Origin: Bathynomus jamesi
Taxonomy: Eukaryota; Arthropoda; Malacostraca; Isopoda; Cirolanidae
NCBI GenBank assembly: GCA_023014485.1
Contig: JAJOZX010000999.1
Coordinates: 1,000,899 to 1,064,898 of the forward strand
Reading direction: 5' to 3'
DNA: 64,000 nt
The position numbers were made by a program, and so were the translations under genes. The notes beneath the pieces were generated by a model, which saw only the letters and a list, made by a program, of their open reading frames with translations, ran no database searches and was not told where the DNA came from. Of this stretch, positions 54,167-63,403 are shown piece after piece. Each line of letters opens with the position of its first letter. Position 1 is the stretch's first letter.

Positions 54167-54425
54167 GACAACTAAAACTCAGAAATAATAAGAATAAGGT
54201 TGCCATGTATAGAAAGTACTACATATTGTCTATGTACTACTATTCAAGGAACTTCAGTAATTTTCCAAAAATAAAGTGTCCTTCATATGGATTAAATCAG
54301 AAATCTTTTAAAAGTACAAAGTTATTTTCAGAAAAATGTAATCACCATCATATTGAAAAATTCAAATATCGTGGGAATCTATTTTACAGTTTACAAGAAA
54401 ATACCAAATCATTTCATACAAGTCG
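54167..54425 (+). CDS. candidate host exon with a mitochondrial-type presequence
   Basis: A pyrimidine-rich 'catttatattttacag' acceptor precedes 54167, and TCG/GTAAGG gives a donor at 54425/54426. The Met at 54205 is in a good context (gttgccATG). It reads MYRKYYILSMYYYSRNF, then a Lys/Ser-rich segment without acidic residues up to about residue 40 (NFPKIKCPSYGLNQKSFKST), and ends with SFHTSR. Basic and aromatic residues with few acids, and F-H-T-S near the end, are typical of mitochondrial targeting sequences. The exon would end in phase 2. I cannot name the protein, and no later exon is found before 64000. Exon status is inferred only from splice signals and composition. Confidence 0.4.
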
Positions 54426-54479
54426 GTAAGGAATGGTACAGAATACAGTAGCAAAGGCATATGTATGTATGTATGTAAT

Positions 54480-54665
54480 AACACTTTGGTAACCTGGATT
54501 TTCTTCCACCCAAACTGTTAATTCTGACCAAAGTCCAGGGTTTGTTGTCCCACCTTAGACCTATACTTACTGAAATCTGAACCATGACCCACCATGGGTG
54601 GTCAGAATTTACAAAGTCCTTGCCTGGAGTGATGCAAACCACTACATCATAGAGGCATATTTGAA
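54480..54665 (-). mobile_element. tRNA-related SINE (family C), reverse
   Basis: The minus strand has GATGTAGTGGTTTGCATCAC (A-box-like), ATGGTTCAGATTTC (B-box-like) and a body with 'gtaggtctaaggtggga' resembling 55705-55800. A TACA-repeat tail is near 54460-54478. Confidence 0.65.
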
Positions 54666-54697
54666 CCCAGGGACAATGGTATGTATATATATATAAA

Positions 54698-54966
54698 TTT
54701 TTTTTAAGTTTGGGAAGAACTGATTCACCTCCATTTAAAAGGGCATATCTCAGTGGAAAAACAAAGAAAAAGTGAGAGGAAAGACAGGAAAAAGAAAGGG
54801 TGGAGGGGACAGTTGAAGTGGAAAAAGATCAAGGACTGCAAGGTCGAGCTCCATCATCCTTGGGTGCTAGGGCCGGGAGGGTTCATGTGAAACCTCCAGG
54901 AACAAGCATGTACAAACGAGCATAAAGAGCACTCAAGAGCATGAGCTTAGAATCCCCTTGCGGGGA
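54698..54966 (-). mobile_element. poly(A)-tailed SINE-like element, copy 2
   Basis: Same family as 30032-30349, reverse. The T-run at 54698-54705 is the A-tail, and the head GGGGATTCTAAGCTC is at 54966. It lies between (TA)n tracts and is more diverged than the other copies. Confidence 0.85.
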
Positions 54967-55184
54967 TATATATATATATATATATAATATATATATAATA
55001 TATATATAATATATATGGTGTATATATATGGGATGAATTTCACAATTAAACACGTGAAATGAATGAATGCTGCAAATCCACAAGGAAAAAGAAAAATGAT
55101 TCCAAGGTCTTTCGTGTATTCAGAGCTACACCTCATCAGGGAAAGGCCTTGGAATCATTTTCTTTTTCCTTGTGGGTTTGCAGC

Positions 55185-55228
<44 letters not shown>

Positions 55229-55230
55229 TC
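54967..55230. repeat. palindrome between (TA)n tracts, Penelope-end-like
   Basis: Arms at 55067-55110 and 55142-55186 pair (gctgcaaatccacaagg with its inverse). The loop has 'cgtgtattcagagctacacc' and 'tcatcaggg'. The left flank resembles the sequence at 61745-61865 beside the Penelope-like element. An (AC)n run is at 55208-55230. Confidence 0.6.
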
Positions 55231-55468
55231 TTCATTAACCTCCTTGTTGTGGTTTCATGCATCACTCTCTCCACACGAAGGTCAAGCTGGTGGCCTCGCC
55301 TCTAGGCCTGGCTTGGTGGAGGAGCGAGTTGCTCTCTTGCACTCCACCACACACAACCAGGTACACCTGACTCATCTGGTACCATCTTGAGCCAGGCATC
55401 TAGTCTTCTCTTGAAGACTTCAACTTTGACCCTTGTAACGTTTCTGATGTCCTTAGGAAGCTGGTGTA

Positions 55469-55500
<32 letters not shown>
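55231..55500. other. repeat-like spacer and (TA)n, no gene
   Basis: 55231-55470 is moderate-GC sequence with 'aagacttcaactttgaccct' and no frame of interest. A (TA)n run ends it (55473-55500). Confidence 0.4.
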
Positions 55501-55501
<1 letters not shown>

Positions 55502-55504
55502 AAA

Positions 55505-55800
55505 TCTTGTTGGTGTAGTGGTTAGTGTCGCTGATTACGAATCCATTGGCCTGGGTTCGAGACCCAATGGCAGCTGGTGCACAGCAAAACCCAGCTGTTC
55601 ATCCTTCCACACAATAAAGAAAGTGGTTGGTAGATAAATGGGTACCCTAAGTGGCCAAGTGGTTAAGACGCTTGGCTGCTGATGGGGCGTGGTTTGGATT
55701 CCACGTTAAACTGTAGGTCTAAGGTGGAGTGAAAAGCTTGACCTTTGTCCGAATGAACAATTTGGGCAGAAGCTAACCAAAGGTTAAGGTTAAAGGTTAA
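55505..55800 (+). mobile_element. two adjacent tRNA-related SINE heads
   Basis: The first (55505-55625) has TTGGTGTAGTGGTTAGTGTC and CTGGGTTCGAGACCC, good A and B boxes. The second (55642-55800) has AAGTGGCCAAGTGGTTAAGA and GGTTTGGATTCC, then the same body as the SINE at 54480. The first lacks a clover-leaf 3' side. Both end toward (TA)n, probably their tail or target. Confidence 0.7.
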
Positions 55801-55801
55801 T

Positions 55802-55833
<32 letters not shown>

Positions 55834-55848
55834 CAGTATATATACACA

Positions 55849-56040
55849 GGGTGCTTCAAAAAAGTTGACATATTAGCACCATATAAGTGGTTTACATTAC
55901 TTACAACTTATAGTTTGACCACTGTTTCATGTTTTAATTTTTGTTTGTGGTTATTTAATTATTTTCATCATAAATGGTATTCATCCGTTACTTTCGTGAA
56001 ATAATTAAGGGGACCATTCTGAGTTCAATGCCATATATAT
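55849..56040 (+). mobile_element. one end of a mariner-like element
   Basis: CAGGGTGCTTCAAAAAAGTTG after a TA run is a Tc1/mariner-style tip. No partner end is found, and the following 150 bp carry no coding sequence. Confidence 0.4.
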
Positions 56041-56047
56041 ATATATA

Positions 56048-56314
56048 TTTTTTAAGTTCGGGAAGAACCGATTTGCCTCTATTTAAAAGGGCATATCTCG
56101 GCGGAAAAACAAAGAAAAAGTGAGAGGAAAGACAGAGGAAAAAGAAAGGGTGGAGGGGACAGTCGAAGTGGAAAAAGACCAAGGACTGCAGGGTCGAGCC
56201 CCATCATCCTTGGGTGCTAGGGCCGGGAGGGCGCACGTGAAACCTCCAGGAACAAGCACGTACAAATGAGCACAAAGAGCACTCAAGAGCACGAGCTTAG
56301 AACCCCCTTGCGGA
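56048..56314 (-). mobile_element. poly(A)-tailed SINE-like element, copy 3
   Basis: Reverse copy, well preserved, with the T-run at 56048-56053 and the head CGCAAGGGGGTTCTAAGC near 56314. (TA)n on both sides. Confidence 0.88.
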
Positions 56315-56486
56315 GAGATATATATATATATATATATATAGTAGACCCTCAACATTCGTGAGAGTTACGTTTGTTGAAAAGCTCGCAAATGTTGATACCT
56401 TAAGTCAATGGGAAAAATTAGGTTTGGTACCTGGCAAGGAATTGAAATGAAAATTTACAAATGTTAATCAAGATTTATAATAAATA

Positions 56487-56945
56487 CAGTCGAACCTCGT
56501 TTAATGTCATGCTCAGTTTATGTCTTTTTGTTTAGTGTCAAAGCCTCCATTGGCGTACATGCATTCGTTCTACGTCACTTACACCATTTACCGGCTGTTA
56601 GAATTGTTGTAAAGGCATGGAAAGAGGTAACCATAACCACTATGAACTCTGCGTGGAAGAAACTGTGGCCCTCTGTGATCTATCATTTTGTGGGCTTTGA
56701 TGAACAAAGCAATCCTGAAGCTGAAATTCTCCACCTTGGGCAGGCAATGGGACTGGAAGTTGATGCTGATGATGTGCAGGAACTTCTTCAAGAGCATGAG
56801 AGGGAGTTAAATGCAACAGACCTCCAAGAAATGGCAAAGGAATCTGAATCTCTGGAGTGGATTACCTAAAACCCCATTGAACATGTACTTCGGTTAACAT
56901 CACTTTTCCCAGAACAAATCAATGACGTTAAATGATGGTCAACTG
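56487..56945 (+). mobile_element. second pogo/Tigger-like element nested in the first
   Basis: TA duplications lie at 56485-56486 and 56946-56947. Ends are CAGTCGAACCTCGTTTAA and the inverse of CAGTTGACCATCATTTAA. The plus frame 56504-56869 reads AVRIVVKAWKEVTITTMNSA and WKKLWPSV, then GQAMGLEVDADDVQELLQEH and ELNATDLQEMA, the C-terminal domain of a Tigger transposase. The catalytic Asp residues are absent. A 459-bp deletion derivative. Confidence 0.85.
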
Positions 56946-57147
56946 TATTTAAGAATACAATACCGGTGCATATACAAAATGGTAACAATATTATAGTGAA
57001 GCTTCATGAATTCAATCCAACTCTAAAGTTGGAGAAATTGTGGTGGTGCCTGAGGTACTTGCAGTTGGAGAGGGGTTTGATGTGGGGATTATGGGCTGGA
57101 AAAATCTGGTTATAGGAAGTTTTTGCCATTTCTGCAATTCTCTTTGA

Positions 57148-57173
57148 ATCTCTCTCTCTCTTCTCTCTCTCTC

Positions 57174-57240
<67 letters not shown>

Positions 57241-57300
57241 TCCTCTCTCTCTCTCCTCTCTCTCTCTCTCATCTCCTCTCTCTCTCCTCTCTAGTTTTCT
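57148..57300 (+). repeat. (CT)n microsatellite
   Basis: Long CT run with short interruptions (TTCT, CATC). A second run is at 57418-57447. The (AC)n run at 57847 stands at the matching point of the second LINE copy. Confidence 0.92.
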
Positions 57301-57315
57301 ACTACTGCTAGCATA

Positions 57316-57416
57316 GTTTGAAAGACAAAATTTTCCCTGGCACCCGTTGCCATTGGTACCTCCTCGGTATGGCCGCAAGGCCTTTTGAGGTACTTCTTTT
57401 CCTTGTAACTCCTTGT

Positions 57417-57449
<33 letters not shown>

Positions 57450-57853
57450 GATAGAATAGACAAACTGAGCACGTTTAAGGCTCCCTGAACTTGTTTTTGC
57501 TGGAAACTCGGAGGCTGCACGGTCAACTGATCGAGGTTTTCAAGCTTTTACGCGGGTTGAATGATAACCCAACTCGTAACAATGATTGGAAGTTGGATTT
57601 GAAACAGTTTAGGACTAATATGTGTGGGAATTACTTTATGTATAAGATCTGTGACACGTGGAACAGGTTACCTTCAGAAGTTGTGAACAGTTCCTCTGTG
57701 GATCAGTTCAAGAAAAAGTTAGACCAAATCTTGCACACTATTTGAGGGTGTGGAAAATTTTCTGTGGCACCCATTGCCATTGGTACCTCCTCGGTATGGG
57801 CCGCAAGGCCTTTTGAGGTCCTTCTTTTCCTTGTAACTCCTTGTAACACACAC
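57316..57853 (+). mobile_element. two 3' ends of one CR1-like LINE in tandem
   Basis: The 3' region 'ccattggtacctcctcggta' through 'ttccttgtaactccttgtaa' occurs at 57346-57417 and 57776-57847. The second copy keeps the polymerase end (57491-57745): LETRRLHGQLIEVFKLLRGL, LDLKQFRTNMCGNYFMYKIC and NRLPSEVVNSSSVDQFKKKL. Each copy ends in a dinucleotide repeat (CT, then CA), as expected for LINEs with microsatellite tails. Confidence 0.8.
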
Positions 57854-58311
57854 ACTCATTTAAGGCTCCTTTCCATATCAGGATCGCACTCCACCACTTT
57901 GTCTGTTAGTGCCTGCTGTAGTTTCATAATTTCAACGAGTTTTTAGATTGAGAATAGACTTCACAGCATCAACTTTCTCTTCTTCATTGTCATCTTCATT
58001 GATGAGCTCTTCCAGGTCCTCTTCAGTCAACTCCTGTGTGTGTGTGTGACTTGATTTAGATCACACAATGCGAAATACTGTAAAAATAAAGATACAGTAA
58101 AAATCTAAATATGCAGTAGCAGTGATACTTTTGACAGTCAAGCAGTAAATAACAACTGGTGGGAGGTGTTGATGATTTCACAGACCTAGAACAGGAGTGC
58201 ACCCTAGTGGCCAATTTGCGAGTTTGTGAACCCAATCTGTCGCGAATGTTGAAGAGGTATACAATAGTAAATAGTGAATGTTGAACTCGCGAATGTTGAG
58301 GACTTACTGTA

Positions 58312-58632
58312 TTATAGCATGGCAAAATTAATAAAAATAGTATGTTATATTATTTTTATTAATAAACTGAACACATCTTAGAAAAAACATTCCGAACACC
58401 ATTCTGACACAAAAAAAAAAGCTATATATATATATAGTTTATAAGTTTTTTTTTTTTTTTGACTGCCCAATACACCAACTTTCAACTTCATTCAACTTTT
58501 CTATCTAAAACATTAACTTTTAATTTATGTCAAGACTTTACCACTTAGACCATCTCCAGAACTTTCTAATACCCAATTTTCCAATACCCAAGTTACAATA
58601 TTTGACTTTAATTTTACTTTGTGGTTATTTTC

Positions 58633-58680
<48 letters not shown>
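58312..58680. other. AT-rich spacer with (TA)n, no gene
   Basis: No coding or RNA feature. The (TA)n at 58637-58680 is the target of the next mariner. Confidence 0.6.
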
Positions 58681-58683
<3 letters not shown>

Positions 58684-59583
58684 GGCGTCCCAAAAAAATG
58701 TATACACATTTTAAATACTTATAAAGGCAGTGTTTATTAAAATACATTTCATTTTCAAAATGTAATAGAATCTACAGACATTATTTAATTGTTTTGTCAA
58801 CGCCTGTTTTCAAACTGACGTCCGTTCTGGTCCAGGCACTGCTGATAACGCGAAGCAATGGAATCGCAAACATCACGAAACATTTTGTTTGGTATTTGTG
58901 TGCATTCTCGTTCAATGGTTGCTCTCAATTCAGCGACTGTTGCAGGTTTTATAGCGTAGACTTTGTCTTTTAAGTATCCCCATAAAAAAAAGTCTAGTGG
59001 TGTGAGGTCTGGTGAACGCGGAGGGTATTCTACGAAACCCCTTCGTCCAATCCACATCCACATCGGGCCAAGTACCACTCGCAATACTCCACTCTTCGGT
59101 CTGGATCATCTTCATTAATAGCATGGACTAATCTTGGAATGTAACTTTTCCATTGACCGCGCTTCAAGATGCGTTGGACAGACGATTCTGAAATTCCTAC
59201 CTCACAACTCGCTTGCCGCACAGATTTTCTTGGACTTTGGTGATATGTTTCCAGTACTCTTTCTTGCTTTGTGGGGCTTGTCGATGTCCGTGGTCTTCCG
59301 GAATGCTTCTTGTGGACATTCTGAACAGTTCCATCGGCTTCAAACTTATCTCTAATTCGAGTGATGGTAAGTCGCGTTGGTGGATCTGTTTGAAACTCCC
59401 TCCTAAACTGTCTTTGCACTTCAACTGCGTTTTCACACTTCCACTAGCATTTTAGAATGAATTTCCTTTGTTCAAAGCTTAGTCTGACTGCCATTATTAA
59501 TTCTAATGGGTTTAACTTGGAAAGAAAGAAACATCAATTGAGCTATCAGCTGTTAAAGTGTGTATACATTTTTTTGGGACGCC

Positions 59584-59586
<3 letters not shown>
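58681..59586 (-). mobile_element. mariner, DD41D family, internally deleted
   Basis: Ends are CAGGGCGTCCCAAAAAAATG and its inverse within TA runs. The minus strand keeps the transposase start (59419-59090: [71 protein letters not shown]) and end (59084-58797: [20 protein letters not shown] then [16 protein letters not shown]). The middle with the first two catalytic Asp residues is missing, at a junction near 59080. It resembles the element at 6953-8357, but the ends differ, so it is a sister family. Confidence 0.92.
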
Positions 59587-59628
<42 letters not shown>

Positions 59629-59632
<4 letters not shown>

Positions 59633-60244
59633 GCCGGCCCTAACAAGTGCAGGGCCCTAGGCATTTTGATAATACAGGGCCCCACTCCAGAAAAGATTTT
59701 AGTTCATAGTAAAAAGGCAAAAAAATAATCTGAAGTGCTATACATTTATTGTAGACATCTGTCTAATAATATTAAGAATAACAAAAAAAAAATGCTTTCA
59801 TTAAGAATACTAAAAAAATACCATACTTTATAAATTTATAATATATTTTAAAGACTAATTTTTCTAACCTTCCTTTCTGAAAATTCCATTAAAAGGGGTT
59901 CAAAATTTAAACCCCTTGTTTTTTCATGTTCAATTGACAATATTCCAAGGTTATTTAGCCTATCTTGGCCCATATTAGACCTTAAGCAGTTTTTAATTAA
60001 TTTTAATTTTGAGAAGCTTCTTTCTCCTGATGCTACCGTCACAGGAATTGTTAAAAATATTCTTAGAGCAATGGTTTTATATTTCATTAAAACTGTCCTT
60101 AATTTTCCCCTTTCCTATGACAGCCGGCGTGAGTCGGGGAATCTGGTGGAAGCGAAATATATAAAAAATTTATTTGCCCAGCCCTGCTGGCAGCGCGGGG
60201 CCCTAGGCGGCTGCCTAGCTCGCCTTGCCCTAAGGCTGGCCCTG
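59629..60244 (-). mobile_element. hAT remnant with GGGCCCTAGGC-type ends
   Basis: Ends are CAGAGCCGGCCCTAA and the inverse of CAGGGCCAGCCTTAG, in a TA run on the left. The minus frame 60087-59848 reads IFLTIPVTVASGERSFSKLK then LIKNCLRSNMGQDRLNNLGI, the dimerisation domain of the zinc-finger-MYM/TTF-like hAT group. 'gcagggccctaggca' and 'gcggggccctaggcggc' occur inside the two ends. The catalytic core is lost. Confidence 0.88.
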
Positions 60245-60246
60245 TA

Positions 60247-60660
60247 CAGGGTGTCCCGTAAGTCTGGACCCATAGGGCAAAATTAATAAAATTACAAAAT
60301 AGTCCCAGTTTCGCTGGACATGCGTCGAAGTGACTTCCTGGGACTGACAGCGAAGCTAGCCAACACATTGGTACTGGTTTCGTCTTCCGTAACAGTCCTT
60401 GAAGGTCCTCTGCGAGGCTTGTCAGCTACGGATCCAGTTTCCTTAAATTTGGCTATCAACTTGCCAACACATCTGTGTGTGATTGGTGCGCGGTCTGGAT
60501 GCATATTGTTGAATTCTTCAGCCACTTCCCGGTGACTGCGGGTCCCGACCAGCAAAATAACTTGAACTCTCTCCTCTCTAGTCAGTGACATGGTTTACCT
60601 GCAACATAATAAAAAAATATATTATAAATCCCTATGGGTCCAGACTTACGGGACACCCTG
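60247..60660 (-). mobile_element. mariner deletion derivative, 414 bp
   Basis: TA duplications lie at 60245-60246 and 60661-60662. Ends are CAGGGTGTCCCGTAAGTCTG and its inverse, about 30 bp. The minus frame from Met 60591 reads MSLTREERVQVILLVGTRSH, APITHRCVGKLIAKFKETGS and RKSLRRMSSETG, the DNA-binding half of a mariner-type transposase. Only this half remains. It inserted directly at the edge of the hAT at 59629-60244. Confidence 0.92.
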
Positions 60661-60695
<35 letters not shown>

Positions 60696-60729
60696 GGGAA
60701 TGAACTCAGAATGGTCCCCCGAGTTTTTT

Positions 60730-61132
60730 ATGATACACACAGACCATGCATGGAACAAGGAACTCTTCTGGGATAATTAAATCCACTATAGTCTGAATAA
60801 GTAATGGTAAATGACAAATACCATAGTTTTTCTTTTCATGATGCTAGCCCGACGTGGCAATGGGTCACTCACAAAGAGGTCCCATAAATATAGCTTCCCT
60901 CACCAGCTATCTGCAAAGCAGACAGGATCCAGCTTTGGGACATGGATCTAGGGTTTAAAGCAGCCTAGCCCTGCTACATTGCCCTGCTACAGTGACCCAT
61001 TGCCCATGTCAGGCTAGCATCATGAAAAAGAAAAACTATGGTATTTGTCATTTACCATTACTTATTTGGACTATAGTGGATTTAATTATCCCAGAAGAGT
61101 TCCTTGTTCCATGCACGGTCTGTGTGTATCAT
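60730..61132. mobile_element. foldback element, 403 bp
   Basis: Arms of about 140 bp begin ATGATACACACAGACC and end with its inverse. Inner parts with 'atgatgctagcccgacgtgg' also pair. The spacer (60870-60985) has no gene. Confidence 0.85.
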
Positions 61133-61141
61133 ATATATATA

Positions 61142-61413
61142 TTTTTTTTTTTTTTTAGTTCAGGAAGAACCGATTCGCCTCTATTTAAAGGGCATATCTC
61201 AGCGGAAAAACAAAGAAAAAGTGAGAGGAAAGACAGAGGAAAAAGAAAGGGTGGGGGGACAGTCGAAGTGGAAAAAGACCAAGGACTGCAGGGTCGAGCC
61301 CCATCATCCTTGGGTGCTAGGGCCGGGAGGGCGCACGTGAAACCTCAGGAACAAGCACGTACAAACGAGCACAAAGAGCACTCAGAGCACGAGCTTAGAA
61401 CCCCCTTGCGGGG
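61142..61413 (-). mobile_element. poly(A)-tailed SINE-like element, copy 4
   Basis: T-run at 61142-61156, head GGGGTATCATAT junction at 61413. It faces copy 5 across a short (TA)n, forming a large inverted pair. Confidence 0.88.
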
Positions 61414-61453
61414 TATCATATATACATATATATATATTATATATAATATATAT

Positions 61454-61733
61454 CCCCGCAAGGGGGTTCTAAGCTCGTGCTCTTTGTGCTCGTTTGTACG
61501 TGCTTGTTCCTGGAGGTTTCACGTGCGCCCCCGGCCCTAGCACCCAAGGATGATGGGGCTCGACCCTGCAGTCCTTGTCATCCTTGGTCTTTTCCACTTC
61601 GACTGTCCCTCCACCCTTTCTTTTTCCTCTGTCTTTCCTCTCACTTTTTCTTTGTTTTTCCGCTGAGATATGCCCTTTTAAATAGAGGCGAATCGGTTCT
61701 TCCCGAACTTAAAAAAAAAAAAAAAAAAAAAAA
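61454..61733 (+). mobile_element. poly(A)-tailed SINE-like element, copy 5
   Basis: Starts CCCCGCAAGGGGGTTC and ends with an A-run of about 23 bases (61711-61733). Nearly identical to copy 4 in reverse, suggesting recent activity or a duplication. Confidence 0.9.
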
Positions 61734-62039
61734 TTATATATATAAATTATTTCACGAAATGAATACATGAAAAATATTTATGATGAATAAAATCACGAAG
61801 GAAAAGAAACAGAGTGGTGCTCAAGCGCTTTCATCTAATGACATCCTCAAGAACACTGGAGTGAATAGAGAGTTCAAGACTATATATAGGTTACAAAAAA
61901 AATATATACATATAGTAAGTATAGAAAAAGTTGTGGGAGGAGTATATACATTTATAAGGAAAACTAACAATTTAGCACTTTGCCTGAAATTCAATATAAG
62001 TTCAAATGGCTTGTTTACAGCCAATTTTTTTTTATAGTT

Positions 62040-62420
62040 ATTGTTTGAATGATACATAGGTCACAAAAGAATAAAGAAATAAATATAAATTGGAAACAAA
62101 AATAAATTACAAAATTATGCATAAATGATATATAGGTCACAAATGAAATAAACATAATGAAATAAATATAAAGAAATAAACACATTTAAAAACATAAAAA
62201 TTGCAAGTGGAGCACACAAATTCAAGCTCAGTTAGACAGTTTACAATCAATTTAATAGATGATGCTGAAATGATATATATGTCACAAAGAAATAAAATGA
62301 AGAAATAAACCTAAAAAAATAAATTTAGAGGCATACAAATTTATAAGGGAAAATTACCAAAGGTTTTTATAGTTATTGTCTGAATGATACATAGGTCACA
62401 AAAAAATAAAAAAAATAAAA
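62040..62420. repeat. imperfect tandem repeats in the Penelope-like 3' region
   Basis: The phrase 'atgatayataggtcacaaa' recurs at about 62050, 62127, 62270 and 62384, each followed by AAATAAA-rich sequence. Spacing is irregular (80-140 bp). Confidence 0.65.
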
Positions 62421-63331
62421 AAATATAAATTGGAAAAAAAAAATTACAAAATGATGCCTAAATGACATATGAAGAAATATAAGAATATATAAGAAATACA
62501 TACATAAACTGTACATAAGAAATACACACAAAGTAAACATACAATAAATTGAAAAATAAAATTGCTAGAGAAACCTACAAATTTATTAAAAAAAAAAAAT
62601 TAAAAAAAAATTACCAAAGGTTTAGCAACCTGCCCTTCTTGTTTAAATCCATTCTGAAGGAATTCAGAACAACAGGATCGAGTTGAAACAGACCTTTACT
62701 CATGTTAAAGTTATTTGTAAGTTGAATTATAGCAAACTTAAGAATATTTCTATTAACAATGTTGCTAGAGTGAAACAAAACTGAAGCATTATTCCAATCA
62801 ATACAATGGGATAATTCTGACAAATGGACAAAAAGGGCACTGGACAACTGTCCTGTTCTAACAGAATATTGATGGTTTCACACGTGTTTGCAAATCCTTT
62901 CCTGTCTGACCTATGTAAAAGGAATCACATTGTTTACACCCAATTTTATAGATAATGCCTAAATTATTGTAGGGCTATTTTTTACTGATATTTTTCACAA
63001 TATTATTATTATGAAAAAACTACACTGATATCCAAAAGTTTAAGTACATTAGCAATGCCTAAAATGCCTGGGAAAAATGGAAGTACTAAAATATTCTTTG
63101 ACAATGTGCGAGTGTTATTATTCACACGATAGAAGGTTTATTTTGCCTTAAGACAAGATTCCATCAACGCAGGTGGATAACACAGCTCACTTCCAATACC
63201 ATTGATATTTTCCAATTCAGCATCGATATATTCCGGACTGGAGATCCTAAGAGTGCGGAGAAGCATTGAGGAAAATATGGCCTTCTTAATAGGGGTGTCA
63301 TGTCCAGAGTAAAAGTGTATGTAGAACAAAT

Positions 63332-63358
63332 CCCCCCCCCCCCCCCCCCCCCCCCCCC

Positions 63359-63400
<42 letters not shown>
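63332..63400 (+). repeat. poly(C) tract inside the reverse transcriptase
   Basis: C-run interrupted by one A at about 63359. It translates as a Gly run on the minus strand and replaces the conserved K-P-T-x-T-N part. Confidence 0.9.

Positions 63401-63403
<3 letters not shown>

Larger units (their letters stand above)
56339..58309 (-). mobile_element. pogo/Tigger-like transposon remnant
   Basis: The right end is the inverse of CAGTAAGTCCTCAACATTCG with a TA following. The left end is GTAGACCCTCAACATTCGTG, missing its first two bases. The minus strand at about 58045-57860 reads ELTEEDLEELINEDDNEEEK then VDAVKSILNL, the acidic C-terminus of Tigger transposases. The rest is deleted or replaced by other elements: an inner pogo (56487-56945), a (CT)n tract and LINE 3' pieces. 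It is not active. Confidence 0.8.

Noticed and set aside
55505..55580. tRNA gene
   Set aside because: The 5' half and B-box look good, but no matching 3' acceptor strand follows. It sits beside another SINE head.
57004..57378. Arg/Glu repeat protein
   Set aside because: It is only the (CT)n tract read on the minus strand.
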